DNA of 64,000 nt from Guyanagaster necrorhizus (Eukaryota > Basidiomycota > Agaricomycetes > Agaricales > Physalacriaceae): contig NW_025064909.1 in assembly GCF_019112545.1 (NCBI RefSeq), positions 357,106 through 421,105 on the forward strand, in the 5' to 3' direction. The notes under the pieces were generated by a model that did no database searches, was not told the DNA's origin, and was given only the letters and a program-made list of their open reading frames with translations. The translations under genes and the position numbers were made by a program. Below are positions 23,101 through 33,514 of this stretch, one piece after another. The number at the start of each line of letters is the position of its first letter. The first letter of the stretch is position 1.

Positions 23101-23917
23101 GCAAAAAGCTTGGAATGTGGAGAGGCAGCACTTTGGGCAAAGCTATGAGGAGACTCACGTCTTGGACTCTGCGTTGCTCATTATGCCACTTGTGTTCTTC
23201 ATGCAAGGGGTGAGTATGCTCGGAGATCAGGTACACTAAGCGCTAAGGAAGCGCGCTATACAGTCCGACCCTCGATTTGTCAGTACGTTGAAACAGATAT
23301 TGAAAACACCAGAGAGGGGTGGATTGACATCAAATGTAAGTCCGTAACGTTGGTGCGGACGGGCCGCGTGGGTCTGATCCGTCTTCCCTTAGAATCTTAT
23401 CTTTCGTTATGATGTACACAAATCTGATGATGGTGTCGGTGGAGAGGAAGGGACTTTTTGTTTGTGTACGCTCTGGTATGCTTTCTAGCAGAAATATGGG
23501 AGATAGGGCTGATGGCGTGTACAGGGGTGTCGAAGCTCTAACCCGTGCTGGGCAATACGACCGGGCTATGCTTCCCAAAGCTGTTACGATGTTCGAGGTA
23601 CGTTCGGCTTTTTTTGCTGAATATTCCATGAAACCCGAATTTTTGGTCAGGACTTCCTTCAATATCTTAACCATGTTGGTTTATGCACCGAGGAGGTATC
23701 CGAGGCAGGGGAAGGGTGGGTCTTTAGCGCTGCAATGTGATGAAAATTATAGTCTAACTTTTCCAGACTGGGGAATGCTGTACAAGGATTTACGTGAGCT
23801 TGGGTTTCGTGACATGTATCGCAGTAGCACTAACTGCTTTTGACTGGTAGCCATGTTACTCTGATATCCGCAGCGTATAATCTCTCTAGGACGCTATCGA
23901 AGACTAAGCCTCTGTGA
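20120..23917 (+). CDS. GH15-family (glucoamylase/trehalase-like) hydrolase, 33 exons
   Basis: I reconstruct 674 aa with no stop or frame break. N-terminal: [20 protein letters not shown] and [20 protein letters not shown]. Middle: [40 protein letters not shown], then [21 protein letters not shown]-terminal: [14 protein letters not shown], which should hold a catalytic Glu of the EEGTF type, and a [13 protein letters not shown] end. These are landmarks of intracellular GH15-type alpha-glucan/trehalose hydrolases; no signal peptide is seen. Exons 15-26 average about 17 nt: 22071-22087, 22142-22169, 22222-22236, 22289-22302, 22360-22377, 22431-22438, 22492-22522, 22578-22586, 22638-22668, 22726-22734, 22792-22802, 22869-22885. 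Exon 11 (21601-21609) is 9 nt. All introns are GT-AG, mostly 47-60 bp, one of 127 bp. The substrate is undetermined. Confidence 0.85.
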
Positions 23918-24078
23918 ATTTGGTGCAATACAGTTTATGATTATAAAAATTAAAAAGTTATTTACTCTATATACAGCAAACTCGGAATAGGTTGTAAGTA
24001 AAGTAAGTCTAAGAATCTACGATTATGTACGCGATGTATCATGTATAGGAAACGGAGCGAAGCAATGAAAAGAGACCC

Positions 24079-24809
24079 ATTAGTCGATGTTGCGTTCAGA
24101 CTGCAACAATACTGTTGCTACTATGCAAATCTCAAGCAAACCAATTTGGATAGCTTGGCCTGTTATGTCGAGAGTCACGGTCCTGTCTCCTCGCAAGATT
24201 TTCGCAATTGGCGAAGGGGGCGTGGAGCCGTAAGTCGCCGTGAAGAGCTGCGTCGGAGAGTTAGCTTCGCTACAAGGGTCCATTGAGATGATAGCCACTC
24301 ACACAGATGGTATTTTCGTATGGCACCCATGAATACCATTTGCCTCGGGCGAACATTGCGCGCTGACTGAGGAATTTATTAGCAATTTGATGGCCGACTG
24401 TGTCGGCCACGGCTTACGTTTTGTCTGAGCTCAACGGCAGCCAGGATGCGACGGTCTGTTTGTCCAGAAGCTCCCGTATCTCTACGACAGGGTGGCTTTT
24501 CCATTCTATGATCGTGAAGTTGTGTCCTTCGTGATTTTGAATGACGGTTTTGCCTTGAGAAGGCGAGTCATTGACGACACGAAAGTACGGTCGGTCATTA
24601 GGTCCAGTGATCGTACTGTTGAGAATCGAATGTCTATAGGAAAAGGTAAAGCTGTAGGCGGATTGTTGAGTGGGAGGCGGGGGGAACGGAAGGGCCCCGT
24701 AGATCGAGGCCTGAGGTGGGTTGGCGGGCGACCAAGCAGTATTATTGATAGAGTCTGCATTGTCAGGATTGAACCATCCTGCTTGGGCGTAGGGATTGTT
24801 GGTGTGCAT
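24079..24809 (-). CDS. DUF6593-family protein
   Basis: The start is the ATG at 24807-24809 (MHTNNPYAQAGWFNPD). A proline/Ser-rich N-terminal region leads into the domain: SFTFSYRHSILNSTITGPND, NFTIIEWKSHPVVEIREL, WLPLSSDKT. A 51-bp intron (24367-24417) joins to QRAMFARGKWYSWVPYENTI. The last part, from about 24290, reads SPTQLFTATYGSTPPSPIAK and ends LEICIVATVLLQSERNID, the usual hydrophobic C-terminus of this basidiomycete family of unknown function. The junction between the second and third parts needs an intron of 30-37 bp, shorter than any other here, so a frameshift is possible. A TATA-like motif lies at 24901-24909. Confidence 0.65.
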
Positions 24810-24900
24810 GGCGAGAGAGATAGTCAATAGAAATGAGAGAAAGACTGCGCTGGTTGGAGCTGGAGCTGCTTGTTGAGTTTGTTGTCGCTACTGACCTTTG

Positions 24901-24909
24901 AATTTATAG
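24901..24909 (-). promoter_or_regulatory. TATA-like motif of the DUF6593 gene
   Basis: CTATAAATT on the minus strand, about 90 bp upstream of the ATG at 24809. Confidence 0.4.
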
Positions 24910-25040
24910 GTGTACTCTTTGTCTTGCAGAGATCCGTATATGTTTCACTGATGGATGTACGGGCGGGCTGCAAGGTTGCTCAGAGGCCCAAAAGGCATTG
25001 AAACAGCGGGAATTTGAAGTTGTTAACAACTTGTTCATAG

Positions 25041-25330
25041 CTACAAGGCGAGGAGCCGCAGACATAGATTCTCCAAAAATATAGGACCGTCGGGGTGGCG
25101 TTTCAGGAGCAAGGGCAGATTACCAAAAATATCGAGCCCTCGGAGTGACGTTTCGAGCGCAAGGGCGATCCCATCATTGCATTGTATCATTCGCTGGTAT
25201 AGAAGATCAAAGATTTGCGCTTGAGGCACATGTCCATGTTCAGGAGGAGGCCCATGTGGCAGCCACGCCACCCAGAATACAGAATTTATTCCCTGATTAT
25301 CCCGCGCGGGAGAAGAAAGTCCGGTTTTCT
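25041..25330 (-). other. Unrecognised coding-like fragment
   Basis: The minus-strand frame reads WVAWLPHGPPPEHGHVPQAQ, then FDLLYQRMIQCNDGIALALE, and LLLKRHPDGPIFLENLCLRL before a stop. Composition looks protein-like, with amphipathic helices, but there is no promoter, the start is unclear, and the upstream frame is broken near 25310. It is probably the C-terminal remnant of a decayed gene. Family unknown. Confidence 0.3.
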
Positions 25331-25939
25331 GGTGAAAGCTTTCGAATTCGGATATTTAGTACCATAGCCCACGACCCCGAGGACCAATCCGGCCAAGCTG
25401 CGTGACCACACAGCCCAGAAGAGACTCTTAGGTAGAAACCGTATAAACTGAGGCAGATTTCCAAGTACGCGAGCGGCATGCCGCTTACTCAGGTCATAAC
25501 TAAAAATCCGGCCTTCGAGGACTCATCACATCAATTGTAACCAAGAAGAAAAGATCAACGTATCACCAAGACCGACTAGGGGAAACCCCCCCTTCAAACG
25601 TCCGATTCAAGATAGATCGGCAAATGTCCGTTGCTCAACAATGAAACCCAGACCAAAGTTTGCATGAAAGAGTCAGATTGTATAACTCGAAATCTTCTTG
25701 TAAATTTTCTCGTCAAAGAGACAACGACCCTGGTGAGAACTCGCACATGATACGTTTGAAACTGATTACGAAAACCCCCTTTTTTTTGGTAAAGTATGGA
25801 GCTTGTTAGACAACGCTACGCAACCAATGTCTTTACCGCAGAAAGCAGAGCCTGAGGGAAAGGGGCGGTATTCTGACTCTGAACGCCGGTCGTGCCGCGT
25901 GCTGATGGGATCAAAATCGGATGCTTTTTCTCAGTGGCT

Positions 25940-26011
25940 CTTTCCTTCCTTAACTTCTTCCTTCCTTGACTCTTTCCTTCCTTCCTTCCTTCCCTCCCTC
26001 CTTCCTCTGCC
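25940..26011 (+). repeat. Polypyrimidine (CTTC)-rich tract
   Basis: An uninterrupted C/T-rich stretch with repeated CTTCCTT and CCCTCC units, about 170 bp upstream of the DUF1917 start. CT-rich promoter tracts are common in fungi, so it may belong to that gene's core promoter. Confidence 0.5.
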
Positions 26012-26184
26012 GTATACGCCTTCGTCTTTGAACGCAACCAGAACGTCTCGTATTGCCACTATAAGAGATGGAGAGTCTATATGATCCCACGTCTGAGCTA
26101 GTCAAAGCAACCGTGCGTCGTCTCTCCCCTTTTCTCGAGGAATGAATTATTCATTCATTTGGAATCTAGAATAACCTGCACATT

Positions 26185-26943
26185 ATGGACCCGGACACAG
26201 TAGACGATTTCAGAAATAGAAATGTAAGTATATTGCGCGCGCGCGTAACGGTTCCCCGTTTTTGACGGACCCCTCTGCTCATCCAGGGTCCAAATTTATT
26301 ACCCTTTTCCCTGCCGAGCTTTAGTGCGCCTTCTCCAGGTTGGGTAGCGCCACCAGCTCCTACCGATGTGTATAATGGGCACATTTTGAAGGATTTCAAT
26401 CATCAGGACTCCACCGCTGTAAACATTCACCAATTCTGCTCTCGTTGGCCACCCCATCGGACGCCCATGACGTACTGTAACTGGATCTCAGTCAATCGTG
26501 ATACCGTATCGAAGGCCACTCAGGACGACCGGATTAAAGCGCTCAAGTCGGATTTCCAAGCTTTGCTGGAACATGGAAATAACTTCGTTACGGTTGACTC
26601 CCTTGATCAAATCGCATGCCAAAACCACGTCGTATCCGGGAAGTGGCTGTTATTTTCTGATTCGACAGCGTTGGGCGAACTTTGGGAGAACGTTGTCCGG
26701 TTGGTGTGTTTAACCCGCAGGAAGGGGTGCGTCAAGGTATCCCCTAACAAGGGCTACGACCGCTATGTCATCTGCGTCTACGTCGATGACTATACGGACC
26801 TGGACGACGTAAACGATTTACGTGACAGCCTGCGGAAGATTGGCGTCACATGGCCGATTGGTTTCAAGATGGATGCTTACACCCACCTTGGCATATACGG
26901 AGGTAATCCTTGGCAAATGCGGCCGAATCGCTACTGGGAATGA
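26185..26943 (+). CDS. DUF1917 / Bles03-like protein
   Basis: Exon 1 is 26185-26223 (MDPDTVDDFRNRN). A 63-bp GT-AG intron follows, and exon 2 is 26287-26943, giving 231 aa. The C-terminal half shows the domain: SGKWLLFSDSTALGELWENV, VSPNKGYDRYVICVYVDDYT, DLRDSLRKIG and YTHLGIYGGNPWQMRPNRYW. This fold is eIF4E-like in human Bles03; the cellular role is not established. The N-terminal 90 residues are proline-rich and probably disordered. No frameshift or truncation is seen. Confidence 0.75.
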
Positions 26944-27097
26944 TGATTACATGTTGCTGTGTTACTTCTTTTCTTGATGATTTTCAAACGAACTCTGATT
27001 GTTGTACCATTTCACTTTGGCGATTGCAGTATCCTTGATGTATTTCTAAGTATATACGTACGAAATACTCTCAGTTAAAGTTGACAGATATCAGTGC

Positions 27098-28310
27098 CTA
27101 ATTTACATACACTACTTGCGAAATCAGCTCGACATTCAAGATACCCTTAGCACCCAAGGAAGACATACTCCTACGAACGTTTTCGCAGCTGAACAACCCC
27201 CTTCTCAAATCATTTTCCGCCGAGAGACAGCGCAGCCTAACATCCAATTTTACCAGCGAAAAGAACTGCGGTGAGCTCAAGAGATCGTCGAGGCTGCTCC
27301 AATTCAGCGGGGCCTCATGATATCGATTTAATGTCAAGTCAATGCAAATCTCGGCTACGCACGGTGATCCTACTGTTGCCAGAACGGGTCTGATCCACTT
27401 TTCAGGCGTGCTGATGAGGAACCCCGAGCGAATGTGTATGTGGGTCAAATGCTGGTGACCACGCAGGTTGACGTGGATAGGTCGGGAGTTGTCTATCCGA
27501 TATAGTTCCCAGTAAGCGACAAGTATAGGAAAAAATTCTCTGACAATCATTACCGTGATGTTCCAACTCAATATGCTCCAGCGATCCCGTGGTCTCAGCC
27601 AAGATCTCATCCAAAACGACGGCATCTGATGCCGACAAATCCGATGACTTCAAGGTGAGTAATTTTGACAACGACACGTCAGATTGTCTTGCCAATAACC
27701 ATTTGGGCAGTGAGCGCAGCATAGATGGTATCGAGCCGTCGATTTCCAGCGTCTGCAGATAAAACGTGTCACTAGTATGTTCGGGAAACCGGCTTTCTTT
27801 GTCCTCAAAGATACTACAGCGGGCTATTTTAAGGTGTTGCAGACTTGCGCATTGCCCCAGGAGAATGTCAATGGCAACGATGGACAAAGAGCACGTTGAC
27901 ACTGCTACGGCGCATACCATCGGGTGGGCACGCAGGACCTCCCTGATGCACCAGACCGCTTCCGATGCTTGTGGAAGTATCAGGCCACATAACTCAACTT
28001 TTGCGATGCTCGTCAGCAAAGCCGAAAAGGGTGGAAGCAACTCCGACATGGGTAGCGTTCCATGAGAGTCGCCCGAAATTTTCAGCGTACGAATGTAGGA
28101 AATCAGATGAGGTGAAGAGGATAAGTGGTCGTATAAGGATTTCAGCGACTCGGAACGGTATAGGCAGTCGAAATAGATCTTTTCATGTAGATAACGGCGA
28201 CATGCGGCAAGCAGTGAACGTGTGACCAGGCTGCAATGCTTGAGTGTCTGACGATCGTTGCGCAGATGATAGACCACAAGGTCGACTAGTTCCTGTGGAA
28301 GGCAATTCAC
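27098..28310 (-). CDS. F-box-like protein
   Basis: Exons (to 27554) and 27492-27098 are joined by a 61-bp phase-1 intron. The N-terminus carries an F-box-like helix set, LPQELVDLVVYHLRNDRQTL followed by KHCSLVTRSLLAACRRYLHE. About 300 residues of divergent leucine-rich sequence follow (LQHLKIARCSIF, LQTLEIDGSIPSMLRSLPKW). Proteins of this layout are abundant in Agaricomycetes and are presumed substrate receptors of SCF ubiquitin ligases. The start is unresolved: codon 28310-28308 is GTG, the frame stays open upstream to about 28350 (YNPATLSVN), and no in-frame ATG is found, so a short 5' exon is probably missing from the model. It lacks the WW/ALC motifs of paralogs A-H. Confidence 0.7.
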
Positions 28311-28350
28311 AGAAAGCGTCGCGGGGTTATAGAGGTCTGGTGCCTACGCG

Positions 28351-29862
28351 GAAGAAGAAAGATTCAGAACAACAACATCGCGATAGAAGAAGAATCGGAG
28401 CCAATCGTACGGACCATTTGTCACGAGATGAAATGGTGCGGTACCCCCTACTTTTAAAGTTGGGTGGAACGGATTCGTAAAATAGGTGGGCAGTGTTAAC
28501 TTGTAGGGAAGAAGGATCGATAACGTATGACGGTAAGTTCCAAGGTTCGGCACGGCCCGTTACGTTACCGGGCCTCTGTACTCATCAGTAATTAGCAACG
28601 GCGAGGACGCTGTTATGCTGTCGCGGAGCCAATGGCCAGATAGCAAAAGTTAACATTCATGAAACATAAGGAAGTCGACCCCAAAGGTTATGTGAAAGGA
28701 CCCCCGCTGAGTATAAACATAGAACTCAAAAACGATGGTCTCGAGCCCCGGCGCTAGATCTGGAGACTTTCAGAAGAAAGGCAAGTTGAGTTCCAGCAGA
28801 AGTTCCGGAAGGCGAGAGAGTAGGCAGCATATTGACGTGTCAAGCAGCAGCGCGCGAGCTGAACCCCCACATTGGAGGATCCCAATAAGCGACCGTCAGT
28901 AGGAAAACCGAACGACTTCGGAAAGGCTACTATCTGGCTGCAAGTGCACATTCGCGCAATGGCCGAAGCACAAGAGACACAAAAGAAAATCGCTAGAAAT
29001 CGATGGATCTGCAAGACATTATTACCGGTACGCGCGCTTCAATCGAGCAAACGAAATATCTGATACAGAAGGGCATCTTTGGAGGCGTTTCGCCATTGAT
29101 AGTTTGTGTTAGCAAAATTCGTTGCAGCCCCCCTCCCCCTCCCAAAAAAAAAACCTGGTCAATGATAAATCAGTCGGTATTTGGCTGATAGTCCCACGGT
29201 TCATACAACATACATTCGGCCACGTAAGTACTAGGCGTGCAGCTGACGGCTGCTACATATGATCCATCGGATTGTACTAGATAGTACATTGAAAAGCCGT
29301 ATCAGGTGGCGGTCGCGTCAAGCTCACAAAAAGGGCCGCGTAACTCCGCCCGAATCCAAAGATGAGAAGGCTAAGAGAAGGCTTGGATATTTCGCAATAA
29401 TCGCGCTTTCATGGAACAGTGGTGAGTAAGAACGGAACGTGGACCTAATCGAGCAGTTGCTACGGTGGCTGTGTATGCATCAAAAAAGGAGGGCAGGAAG
29501 GAGGGAGTTACTTGCACTATAACGCGATAACGCCGCAGTCAGATCTGAGCACCAGTGAGGAGATGGAGCGATAGTTTAAGCGGACGATCATCGAAGATTC
29601 GGACAGCCTCACAGTCGCGGTGAAGATAAATCGACATCGATGTATAAACCCAAATTTTTTTAAAGAAAAGTCCCCTTGATACGTAGAGAAAAAATATACA
29701 AGTGGTAAGTTGTAGTAGTCCGGCAGTTTAAAAATACAGAAAAAAAATCCAAGAATAGGTCCCTGTCCTCCTGTTAGCTGATGTCAGAAAGGGGACTTGC
29801 TATGACAGGCAGGAACTGACGGTAAAAAAATATTTTACGACGAGCATCGCAGAGCGCGACGA
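28351..29862. other. Intergenic, nothing recognised
   Basis: About 1.5 kb between the minus-strand F-box gene and the 3' end of the phosphatase gene. A run of nine As after a C-rich block near 29135 is the only simple-sequence feature. No coding family seen. Confidence 0.35.
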
Positions 29863-30510
29863 TCAGGACGTAAACCGTCGACCGATGACTGGCTTGCGCC
29901 ATATTGCTTCCCACTCCCTAAGCGCTTGGACGAAGCCTGGATTTGGTTTCACACACGCTCGTTCGTGTCTCACGAAGGCGAACGCACTGTCGTAGGACAT
30001 GCCGTGATTTCGGATAAGATAGGCTATCACAATCGAAGCGCTCCGGGAAACACCCTACACGACAATATCAATGTCAATGAAGGGTTCAAATGAAAAAAAG
30101 AAGACGAAGAAATGATTGGCTTTGGCTTCGCTCAGGATAAAGGAACCCACCTGCTGACAATGAACCAATACACTCTTCCCCGAACGCAAACACTGATCTA
30201 TGTGACTGCACGCTGCCTCTAGGTGGCTCTTCAGGTCCGCCGACACGGTGTCAAGGATAGGAATACGGTAGCAATGGAAGCCGTCTTTTTCTGAGAGAGG
30301 CAACCAAGGTGCGTCGAGGACCTGTACGAGATGTGTGATTTCTTTCTCTAGCAAAGCGTCTTTTTCGTATATGGCGGCTAGAGAGCCGAGGAACAGAGCT
30401 CCGGATGATTTTGTCGGGTTCGATGGCATCGGAGAAGGAGGGAGTATCTGGTGCATGGGCGTACACATCGCCTGTTGCACAGCGAGTGGCACCGAATCAA
30501 AGCGAATCAT
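29863..30510 (-). CDS. Dual-specificity protein phosphatase
   Basis: Two exons, 30510-30151 and 30054-29863, with a 96-bp intron, encode 183 aa. The domain begins GALFLGSLAAIYEKDALLEK and includes ITHLVQVLDAPWLPLSEKDG, FHCYRIPILDTVSADLKSHL and the active-site loop HCQQGVSRSASIVIAYLIRN (C-x5-R with Cys nucleophile and Arg). It ends with RHERACVKPNPGFVQALREW. The intron falls inside the active-site loop, between the codons for HCQQ and GVSRS. Expected activity is dephosphorylation of phospho-Ser/Thr/Tyr; the substrate is unknown. The short length matches a stand-alone atypical DSP. Confidence 0.85.
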
Positions 30511-33500
30511 GACGGAGGACGCAGGGGTAGAGTAAGGGGAAGCACCGGCACTGAAATACGACAGCTAGGCGTATTTATCAATTCCGGGTAATGAAGGTCT
30601 AGGACATCAACCTAGTCAGGTCTTATATCCCTTTCATACAGCAAGATGGGCGCACCGTGATCGACATCGAATATAACCGGTTCCAAGGATATTCTAAGCC
30701 CTCCAAATCACCGGAATACAAGGATGGAATATATTACACGCACGCTGTGGAAGAACCGTTGGGTGCGGCACATGAATGTAAAAGGAGAATCGACTGACGT
30801 ACTGGGCTGGATTCCCATCATGCATCACTTTTTTCTCTCCTTTCCCCACAATGGGTTCCTGTAATTTGATTTCAGGGCCTAGGCCCGGACCCTTATCCAT
30901 CAGCTTCGAAATTCCACGACGATTTTGCCTTCAGCCTTTGAAAAATCGCCATTGGCTTGTTCGATGCCGGATCATAATCCTTAATTTCTGTTCAATTGAA
31001 GGGGGGGATTCGGCGCGTGACGCTCTCTAGAAGCCTCCATCAAGCCCGCTGTTCGGTTCAAGACAACCCTGATATGTCTTGCAGATGTTTGAAAGTACGA
31101 TGCGTGCGTATCTGCCTATTTTAAGGTACTGGTACCGTACCGCTCTGACCGTTCCTTGCGATTTACACTGCTCAGGTAATTTATGTGCCGAGGATGTCAA
31201 CGTTAACCGCAGTGGTTCCAGAGTTGGACCCCAAAGCTAAACCTATGCAGCATGTCTCCATCGTGCATGTTCTCGTCTTACCCTGATGACCTCAAAGGTA
31301 ACGTTTTCCTCGTCTGCGGCGTGGCCAAAAAAGAAGCTTGACAGGAGTCTATTCATGCAACAACCCTTGTTCTGCATCCGGTGTGTGTTTTGTTACTACT
31401 GGGAGGTCTAGATTTTCTGTCGGAGTTCTGATTGGTGGAGCCATTGTACGCGTACCCATTTGGATTTGGTACAACGTTATGTTATTGCCATCGGGTGATT
31501 GGTGGCTTTTGAGTTGACACGAATTTAGATTGCCGCGGGTGAGGAGCCCTTGATTACCATTGAGATCTCCTGCCCTCATGTCTTTTTTCTTCGCTTTCGA
31601 CACGCGTTGGTTGGCGGTTGGCGTCGAAATGGACTAGATCTTGCATTTGCCGTTTCCACCCGCGGTCTCGAGCCCCCCCCCCCCCTCTACATTCGGTTCA
31701 TCATCCAAGGTACCGTGAACTCCACATGCAAGTGCAAATATTCATTAGTGCTAAGCGCCCTTCCTTGTTCTGTATTCGGCGTTTATATTCAGTGCCGGAA
31801 TTCGGAATACGGGCAATGTGATATCTCACGCGCCAAGGAGGACGTATCTCATGGATTTTGTGGTAGATCTTGTTTTCTAGAATTGTTTCCTACAGGGCGG
31901 GCTCGTATAATGGGTCATCTGGCGGCAAGTTTTTTTTTTCTCACCCTTGGGGTCTGGGTACATCGAAGTTCCCCCCCTCAATTTTCCGTGTTTCAGGTTG
32001 TGGTACCGTTCAGCGGAGAACATGTCATATCACTAGTGCACGTATTTAAAGTCGTGGGCCCGCGTCGCGTGAAGACGGGGAGATTTAGTTAGTAATGTAA
32101 GAATTGAAATTCGAAATACAACATGATAAGTCACGTGCTTTACACATGATTCATCAGCAACTCCGGCCCTGTTATCCGCTCAATCCTCGACTACCACCTT
32201 TCCGACGCGTCAACGGTAATACTGTGATGGTTAGAGTATCGTCCGGGGCCTGTGGTCCTCAAAATTGGAAGCTCTCGACGCGTCTTTTTGTTTCCATGTC
32301 AGCCGGGGCGACTCGCTGCATGCAACAGAAGATTATGTCGCGTGCTAGACGCTTGTTTGGTACGTTATCTACGAATTTGGTGATGAATCATCAGTCATAG
32401 ATTCTGTGACTAATCCATGCATTTCTTGCATGGATCCGTGCGGCCTATGTGGGACATGCGCCGTCGAAGATGGAGGCTGCGCATCTGCTTGGCAGTCCAG
32501 ATGATGGAAGTTTTCCAGGCGCCCAGGACTCTATGTGCAAGAACCTTATCTTGCAATTGAGGTTCTCCGACATTTTGGCTGGGTCAGTTGCTTGTTTTCT
32601 CTCCCAGAAATCCTGAAATTCATTGTCTGTAGGTCTCCTGACGTCCTAAAAACCTTGTTCCCGCGATATTCTCGGCTGGGATTTTATCTGCTTGTTCCCT
32701 GGATGGTTGGTTCAAAGTCACGCGGGACCGATAGGTAGAGCTTGCCGTTATGCGCGGCGTTAACCAGCGTTAATTTTTTCTTTGCACAGTGAAAAATGCC
32801 TTGACGCATAACCGGATCTACATCTACCTCTGTCGGGACCGTCTTTCCGAGGGATATACGCGACTGGATCGAACAAACCAAGACTTAGCGTGAGCCCGCT
32901 TGTTCTAGCCTCCCCGTAGTAATTTCTGAAATACATCAATAATTTCCTCCTTACCCAAACCCCGTCTCTGCAGGAGTAAACAAGCATCTTCTCGAGATGA
33001 ATGTAATCAAAATCGAGAAGTGCACGAACGCAACACGAGCCTCCTCGTCTGCTTTTTCTAATTGGTGGGAGACGTTAAGTTCGTTACTCAGCCCAATTTG
33101 ATCTTTTTCGCAGTATTCCCCTAAAAAGCATGTCCCAATGTTAAATCCAAACCTGCCGGATACCTTCGACGTCGAGTCTTTAGGCGGTAACAATGCCCAG
33201 CGACTTTGCACTCCCCCTTATCAGTCGGATTTACCGGACTGTACATCGTGCGTCATGTGACGAGGTGATGGAATATCTTCAGGGTAGGTATGATTGAAGT
33301 AAGCAGCTACTTGAACTAAAAAATCACATCCAATTTTTAGAACTGTCTTCCTTGGAATCGAGAACGCCAGGCGGTCCATCAGCCAAAAAGGCCGTCTTTA
33401 GCCGCGATAAGATAAGATTGACCGTTGTATGTGCACCATGACGTCAGCTTTGTTTGGGATCCGAAACCCCAACCAGTTTCATCAACCCGTTTCCATTTCT

Positions 33501-33514
33501 CCTTAGCTGAAATC
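30511..33514. other. 3 kb without a recognised gene
   Basis: Several frames of 60-180 codons exist on both strands, but none shows a known family or supporting promoter plus splice pattern. Homopolymer C tracts occur near 31674-31687 and 31971-31977. Decayed genes cannot be excluded. Confidence 0.35.

Noticed and set aside
27098..28310. Grouping the F-box gene with paralogs A-H
   Set aside because: It has an F-box and leucine-rich body but lacks the WW, W-x-A-L-D-x-A-L-C and CLP-K motifs.
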